From: Gammaproteobacteria bacterium
GTDB lineage: Bacteria; Pseudomonadota; Gammaproteobacteria; Immundisolibacterales; Immundisolibacteraceae
Direction: 5' to 3'
Length of the DNA: 7,839 nt
NCBI GenBank assembly: GCA_003526065.1
Contig: DQBD01000246.1
Span: 1,177-9,015, forward strand
This document shows positions 6,271 through 7,839 of this stretch, piece by piece. Every line of letters starts with the position of its first letter. Positions within the stretch are counted from its first letter, which is position 1. The notes under the pieces are model-generated. The model made no database searches. It worked only from the letters and a program-made list of their open reading frames with translations, and had not been told where the DNA came from. The position numbers were made by a program, and so were the translations under genes.

Positions 6271-7827
6271 ATGACCGACGACACCAACGCCGTCTCGACC
6301 GGCGCCGACATCAAGCTGCGCCTGCGCAACCTCTCCGCGGACGACTATCCGGCGATCAAGAAGATCATGGACCGGGTCTACCCGGGCATGGGTGGCGCCT
6401 GGCCGCGCAAGAAGTACCTGGCCATGCTCAAGACCTTCCCCGAGGGGCAGATCTGCATCGAGGACAACGGTGTGCCGGTGGCGGCGGCGTTCTCGGTGAT
6501 CGTCGACTACGACAAGTTCGGCGACGAGCACACCTACGACGAGATCACCGGCAACGCCTACCTGACCACGCACGACCCGAACGGCGACGTGCTGTACGGC
6601 GTGGACGTGTTCGTCGACCCGGACTACCGCAACCTGCGCCTGGGCCGGCGCCTGTACGAGGCGCGCAAGGAGCTGTGCAAGAACCTGAACCTGCGCGCCA
6701 TCATCGCCGGCGGGCGCGTCCCCAACTACCGCGAATATGCCGAGCGCATGACGCCGCAGGAGTACATCGAGGCGGTGCGCCGGCGCGAGGTGTATGACCC
6801 GATCCTGAGCTTCCAGCTGGCCAACGACTTCGAGGTCAAGCGGGTGCTCAAGGGTTACCTGCCGGAAGACAAGGAATCGCAGGGCTACGCCACGCTGCTG
6901 GAGTGGTTCAACATCTACTACGAGCCGAAGGCGTCGAAGCTGTTCGGCGCGCGCAAGACGGTGGCGCGCATCGGCTGCGTGCAGTGGCAGATGCGCGAGA
7001 TGCGCAGCGTCGAGGAACTGGTCGAGCAGGTCGAGTATTTCGTCGACGCGCTGTCGGACTACCGCTGCGATATCGCCCTGTTTCCGGAGTTCTTCAACGC
7101 GCCGCTGATGGGCCTGGCCAAGCATCGCAACCCGGCCGAGGCGATCCGTTTCCTGGCGCAGTTCACCGACCGCATCCGCGACGACATCCAGCGCCTTGCG
7201 GTCAGTTACAACATCAACATCATTGCCGGCTCGATGCCGCTGGTCGAGGACGGCGAGCTGTACAACGTGGCCTACCTGTGCCGCCGCGACGGCTCCATCG
7301 ACGCCCAGTACAAGCTGCACCCGACGCCGCACGAGAAGCGCGACTGGGCCATGGAAGGCGGCAACCGCCTGGCCTTGTTCGACACCGACTTCGGGCGTAT
7401 CGGCGTGCTGATCTGCTACGACGTGGAGTTCCCGGAACTGGCGCGCCTGCTCGGCGAGCAGGAGATGCAGATCCTGTTCGTGCCGTTCTGGACCGACACC
7501 AAGAACGGCTACCTGCGGGTGCGGCGCTGCGCCCAGGCGCGGGCCATCGAGAACGAGTGCTACGTCGCCATCGCCGGCAGCATCGGCAACCTGCCCAAGG
7601 TGGACAGCGTGGATATCCAGTACGGGCAAACGGCGGTGTTCTCGCCGTCGGATTTCTCCTTCCCGCACGACGCCATCATGGCCGAGACCACGCCCAATAC
7701 CGAAATGACGCTGATCGTCGACGTCGACCTGGACAAGCTGCAGCTGCTGCAGAACGAGGGTTCGGTGCGCAATTACCTGGACCGCCGCCGCGACCTGTAC
7801 CGGGTGCAGTGGCTGGGGGAGGGCTAG
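6271..7827 (+). CDS. Bifunctional GNAT acetyltransferase / nitrilase-superfamily carbon-nitrogen hydrolase
   Basis: Two-domain protein of 518 aa. The N-terminal GNAT domain (about 15-160) should bind acyl-CoA. Its loop is seen at V-F-V-D-P-D-Y-R-N-L-R-L-G-R-R-L (113-128), where R-x-x-R-x-G-R matches the pyrophosphate-binding motif. A linker of about 60 residues follows. The C-terminal carbon-nitrogen hydrolase domain (about 230-515) has the complete catalytic triad: Glu273 in F-P-E-F-F, Lys348 in Y-K-L-H-P-T and Cys382 in L-I-C-Y-D-V-E-F-P-E. This domain class hydrolyses amides or carbamoyl compounds, or transfers acyl groups. The same domain order recurs as an intact family of about 500-520 aa in bacteria, so this is not a chance fusion. 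No substrate is established to my knowledge. ATG 6271 starts at the family's expected position, though no Shine-Dalgarno is obvious. The gene lies 37 nt after the MFS transporter, which may move its substrate or product (inference). The TAG stop is 12 nt from the window end, and no terminator is visible. Confidence 0.93.
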   Translation: MTDDTNAVSTGADIKLRLRNLSADDYPAIKKIMDRVYPGMGGAWPRKKYLAMLKTFPEGQICIEDNGVPVAAAFSVIVDYDKFGDEHTYDEITGNAYLTTHDPNGDVLYGVDVFVDPDYRNLRLGRRLYEARKELCKNLNLRAIIAGGRVPNYREYAERMTPQEYIEAVRRREVYDPILSFQLANDFEVKRVLKGYLPEDKESQGYATLLEWFNIYYEPKASKLFGARKTVARIGCVQWQMREMRSVEELVEQVEYFVDALSDYRCDIALFPEFFNAPLMGLAKHRNPAEAIRFLAQFTDRIRDDIQRLAVSYNINIIAGSMPLVEDGELYNVAYLCRRDGSIDAQYKLHPTPHEKRDWAMEGGNRLALFDTDFGRIGVLICYDVEFPELARLLGEQEMQILFVPFWTDTKNGYLRVRRCAQARAIENECYVAIAGSIGNLPKVDSVDIQYGQTAVFSPSDFSFPHDAIMAETTPNTEMTLIVDVDLDKLQLLQNEGSVRNYLDRRRDLYRVQWLGEG

Positions 7828-7839
7828 GCAGGCGCCGCG

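Noticed and set aside
5019..6329. A 436-codon minus-strand frame opposite the MFS transporter
   Set aside because: The sense product has clear membrane segments and MFS motifs. The antisense is Q/R/H-rich low-complexity sequence mirroring Leu and Ala codons.
5680..7668. A 662-codon open frame on the minus strand across the MFS and GNAT-nitrilase genes
   Set aside because: It spans two well-supported + strand genes, and its product is a repetitive V/A/H/R-rich sequence without motifs. It is explained by G/C-biased third codon positions.

Overview
The window is GC-rich, densely coding bacterial DNA. Codon third positions are mostly G or C, and long shadow reading frames lie opposite every real gene. 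The gene content points to an aerobic, Gram-negative, aromatic-hydrocarbon-degrading proteobacterium. No taxon marker is present. High-GC PAH degraders such as Immundisolibacter or the sphingomonads are plausible hosts, but this is inference.

Left part (1-2808, all + strand) is a catabolic module. It holds the C-terminal three quarters of a Rieske ring-hydroxylating dioxygenase alpha subunit (cut by the window edge), then its beta subunit. After a 92-bp gap containing a strong hairpin comes an integral-membrane di-iron hydroxylase of the AlkB superfamily that closely resembles XylM, the xylene/toluene side-chain monooxygenase. Together they imply attack on both the ring and the methyl or alkyl side chains of alkyl-aromatic compounds. 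No ferredoxin or reductase for either oxygenase is in view.

Middle (2812-4791): two overlapping perfect palindromes lie at a convergent junction. A minus-strand gene follows for a Tat-exported PhoX/DUF839-family protein, a putative periplasmic phosphatase.

Right part (4792-7827): a 176-bp divergent intergenic region carries a near-perfect 15-nt direct repeat and a 13-bp dyad. It is followed on the + strand by a YcaD-like MFS transporter. Then, 37 nt after the MFS stop codon, comes a two-domain protein joining a GNAT acetyltransferase to a nitrilase-superfamily carbon-nitrogen hydrolase. These last two probably form one transcription unit. Their link to the catabolic module is unclear, so the PhoX junction may mark the end of the catabolic cluster.

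No tRNA, rRNA, CRISPR array, transposase or prophage gene was seen. The most noteworthy items are the dioxygenase plus XylM-like pairing, the related hairpins flanking the XylM-like gene, and the GNAT-nitrilase fusion beside an MFS transporter. None of these amounts to a clearly new system.
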